DNA from: Burkholderiaceae bacterium
GTDB taxonomy: Bacteria > Pseudomonadota > Gammaproteobacteria > Burkholderiales > Burkholderiaceae_C
DNA: 8,133 bases
Reading direction: 5' to 3'
Assembly: GCA_023260355.1 (NCBI GenBank)
Contig: JALQVJ010000138.1
Span: forward strand, 1 to 8,133
Positions 7,763 through 8,133 of the stretch are shown here, piece by piece. Position 1 is the stretch's first letter. Every line of letters starts with the position of its first letter. Under the pieces are notes generated by a model. That model searched no databases, was not told the origin of the DNA, and saw only the letters and a list, made by a program, of their open reading frames with translations. A program made the position numbers and the translations under genes.

Positions 7763-7909
7763 TTATTCAGTGGCGCTGACAGCGGTGATGGCGGAAGCTG
7801 TGGTGACCCCGCTGACGGGCGTCGCAGCGTTGGGACTGCCACCGCCACCGCCACAACCTGCGGCCATCAATGCCGCAAGCGTTGACAAGAAAAATATAAA
7901 TTTGGTCAT
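7763..7909 (-). CDS. small lipoprotein precursor, 48 residues
   Basis: The start ATG at 7909-7907 has AAGGAG 6 bases upstream. The product begins MTKFIFFLSTLAALMAAGC: one basic residue, a hydrophobic stretch and a lipobox-like AAG-C, with Cys 19 as the residue to be lipidated. This is a typical signal peptidase II target, although position -3 is Ala rather than the usual Leu. The mature part is only 30 residues: CGGGGGSPNAATPV, then a Thr/Ala/Ser/Val-rich tail ending SATE, with no aromatic residues and no further Cys. It is too short to form an ordinary globular domain. It could be a lipid-anchored peptide, an accessory of the large exported protein encoded 28 bases downstream, or the remnant of a longer lipoprotein. 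The longer reading from 8011 is rejected because it would begin inside the terminator. Function unknown. Confidence 0.75.
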   Translation of the reverse strand: MTKFIFFLSTLAALMAAGCGGGGGSPNAATPVSGVTTASAITAVSATE

Positions 7910-7915
7910 CGAGGA

Positions 7916-7921
7916 CTCCTT
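7916..7921 (-). promoter_or_regulatory. ribosome binding site of the small lipoprotein
   Basis: AAGGAG on the minus strand, 6 bases before the ATG at 7909. It is followed by TC-rich sequence much like that after the downstream gene's site (AAGGAGTCCTCG compared with AAGGAGTCTACCG). The two starts are thus built alike. Confidence 0.8.
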
Positions 7922-7937
7922 CTGTTCTAGACAACTT

Positions 7938-7966
7938 ATTGTGACAAACATCACCAATTTGATCAA
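7938..7966 (-). promoter_or_regulatory. probable promoter of the lipoprotein and exported-protein unit
   Basis: On the minus strand, TTGATC (7966-7961) and CACAAT (7943-7938) are 17 bases apart, each matching 4 of 6 consensus positions with the important ones kept. Transcription would start near 7931, about 10 bases before the AAGGAG of the lipoprotein gene. It lies downstream of the terminator that closes pntB, so the unit appears to be transcribed on its own. Confidence 0.5.
7940..7955. promoter_or_regulatory. CRP-like palindrome over the promoter
   Basis: TGTGA CAAACA TCACC matches the CRP/FNR-type pattern TGTGA-N6-TCACA at 9 of 10 positions. It overlaps the -10 element and the spacer of the predicted promoter, a position that would favour repression over activation if bound. 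No regulator gene is in the window. Confidence 0.4.
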
Positions 7967-8005
7967 CATGTGATTGCCTTGTGGGCCAGAGCCACGGGGA
8001 GAGCC

Positions 8006-8042
8006 AAACAAAAAAGGAGGCCTTGGCCTCCTTTTTTGATGG
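8006..8042 (+). repeat. 37-base perfect direct repeat, right copy
   Basis: Identical to 5459-5495 in the same orientation, 2547 bases away. Flanking bases differ at once on both sides (C instead of A on the left, C instead of G on the right). Confidence 0.95.
8010..8037. terminator. bidirectional intrinsic terminator after pntB
   Basis: The same A6-hairpin-T6 structure as at 5463-5490. It lies 36 bases beyond the pntB stop codon, on the path of pntB transcription, and insulates the lipoprotein promoter downstream from pntB read-through. Confidence 0.92.
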
Positions 8043-8073
8043 CGACTCAGCCGCTAACCCAGCACGCCGTCGC

Positions 8074-8133
8074 TCATTCGAGCGCCTTGGTGATGTCTTC
8101 GACGATTTTCTTGCCGTCGCCGAACACCATCAT
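8074..8133 (-). CDS. pntB: NAD(P) transhydrogenase subunit beta, C-terminal end
   Basis: Only the last 19 codons and the TGA are present: MMVFGDGKKIVEDITKALE. The pattern FGD-x-KK-x-V-E-x-I-x-K-A-L is the usual end of PntB, in the NADP(H)-binding domain of the proton-translocating transhydrogenase of the inner membrane. That enzyme transfers hydride between NADH and NADP+ using the proton gradient. The gene runs off the right edge, and the rest, presumably with pntA, would lie beyond it. The call rests on a short stretch, but the match and the terminator that follows agree. Confidence 0.8.
   Translation of the reverse strand: MMVFGDGKKIVEDITKALE

Noticed and set aside
7735..7854. A 40-residue N-terminal extension of the exported protein, starting at 7854
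   Set aside because: It is the lipoprotein gene read in another frame (repetitive AVAVAV), and it would bury the clear signal peptide and the AAGGAG site at 7742-7747.
7840..7859. GGT/GGC repeat in the lipoprotein gene, considered as a tandem repeat element
   Set aside because: Explained by five glycine codons after the lipobox Cys, common in lipoproteins of this group.
5459..8042. CRISPR array or insertion sequence, suggested by the paired 37-base repeats
   Set aside because: There are only two copies, 2547 bases apart, made of a terminator; no spacers, transposase or terminal inverted repeats are seen between them.

Overview
The window reads as chromosomal DNA of a betaproteobacterium, most likely Burkholderiales and probably Comamonadaceae. 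This rests on the moderately high GC content, the Acidithiobacillus-type glutamate-cysteine ligase, the kup/gsh/proA grouping and the CGGGGG-type lipoprotein. No marker gene fixes the genus.

Layout, left to right. (1) Positions 1-464, minus strand: the 5' part of gshB (glutathione synthetase). Its similarity to the family stops abruptly near position 68, so the gene is broken, rearranged or joined to foreign sequence at the left edge. (2) Positions 592-2460, minus strand: kup, a full-length potassium uptake permease. (3) Positions 2461-2734: a divergent control region with a good sigma70-like promoter facing proA. (4) Positions 2735-4015, plus strand: proA (gamma-glutamyl phosphate reductase). 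(5) Positions 4143-5438, plus strand: gshA (glutamate-cysteine ligase). (6) Positions 5506-7909, minus strand: a two-gene unit made of a 48-residue lipoprotein precursor followed by a 742-residue exported, cysteine-paired protein of no family I recognise. (7) Positions 8074-8133, minus strand: the last 19 codons of pntB (NAD(P) transhydrogenase beta subunit).

The first five parts are ordinary housekeeping. gshA and gshB make glutathione from glutamate, cysteine and glycine; proA uses glutamate for proline; kup imports potassium. The accessory part is the two-gene unit between gshA and pntB. It has its own promoter, near-identical strong ribosome binding sites on both genes and a CRP-like palindrome over the promoter. 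It is bracketed by two perfect 37-base copies of a bidirectional terminator, in direct orientation and 2547 bases apart. The large protein carries an internal duplication: an ordered series of landmarks near residues 136-319 reappears in the same order near residues 563-669. This unit is the best candidate for something undescribed; its function cannot be read from the sequence.
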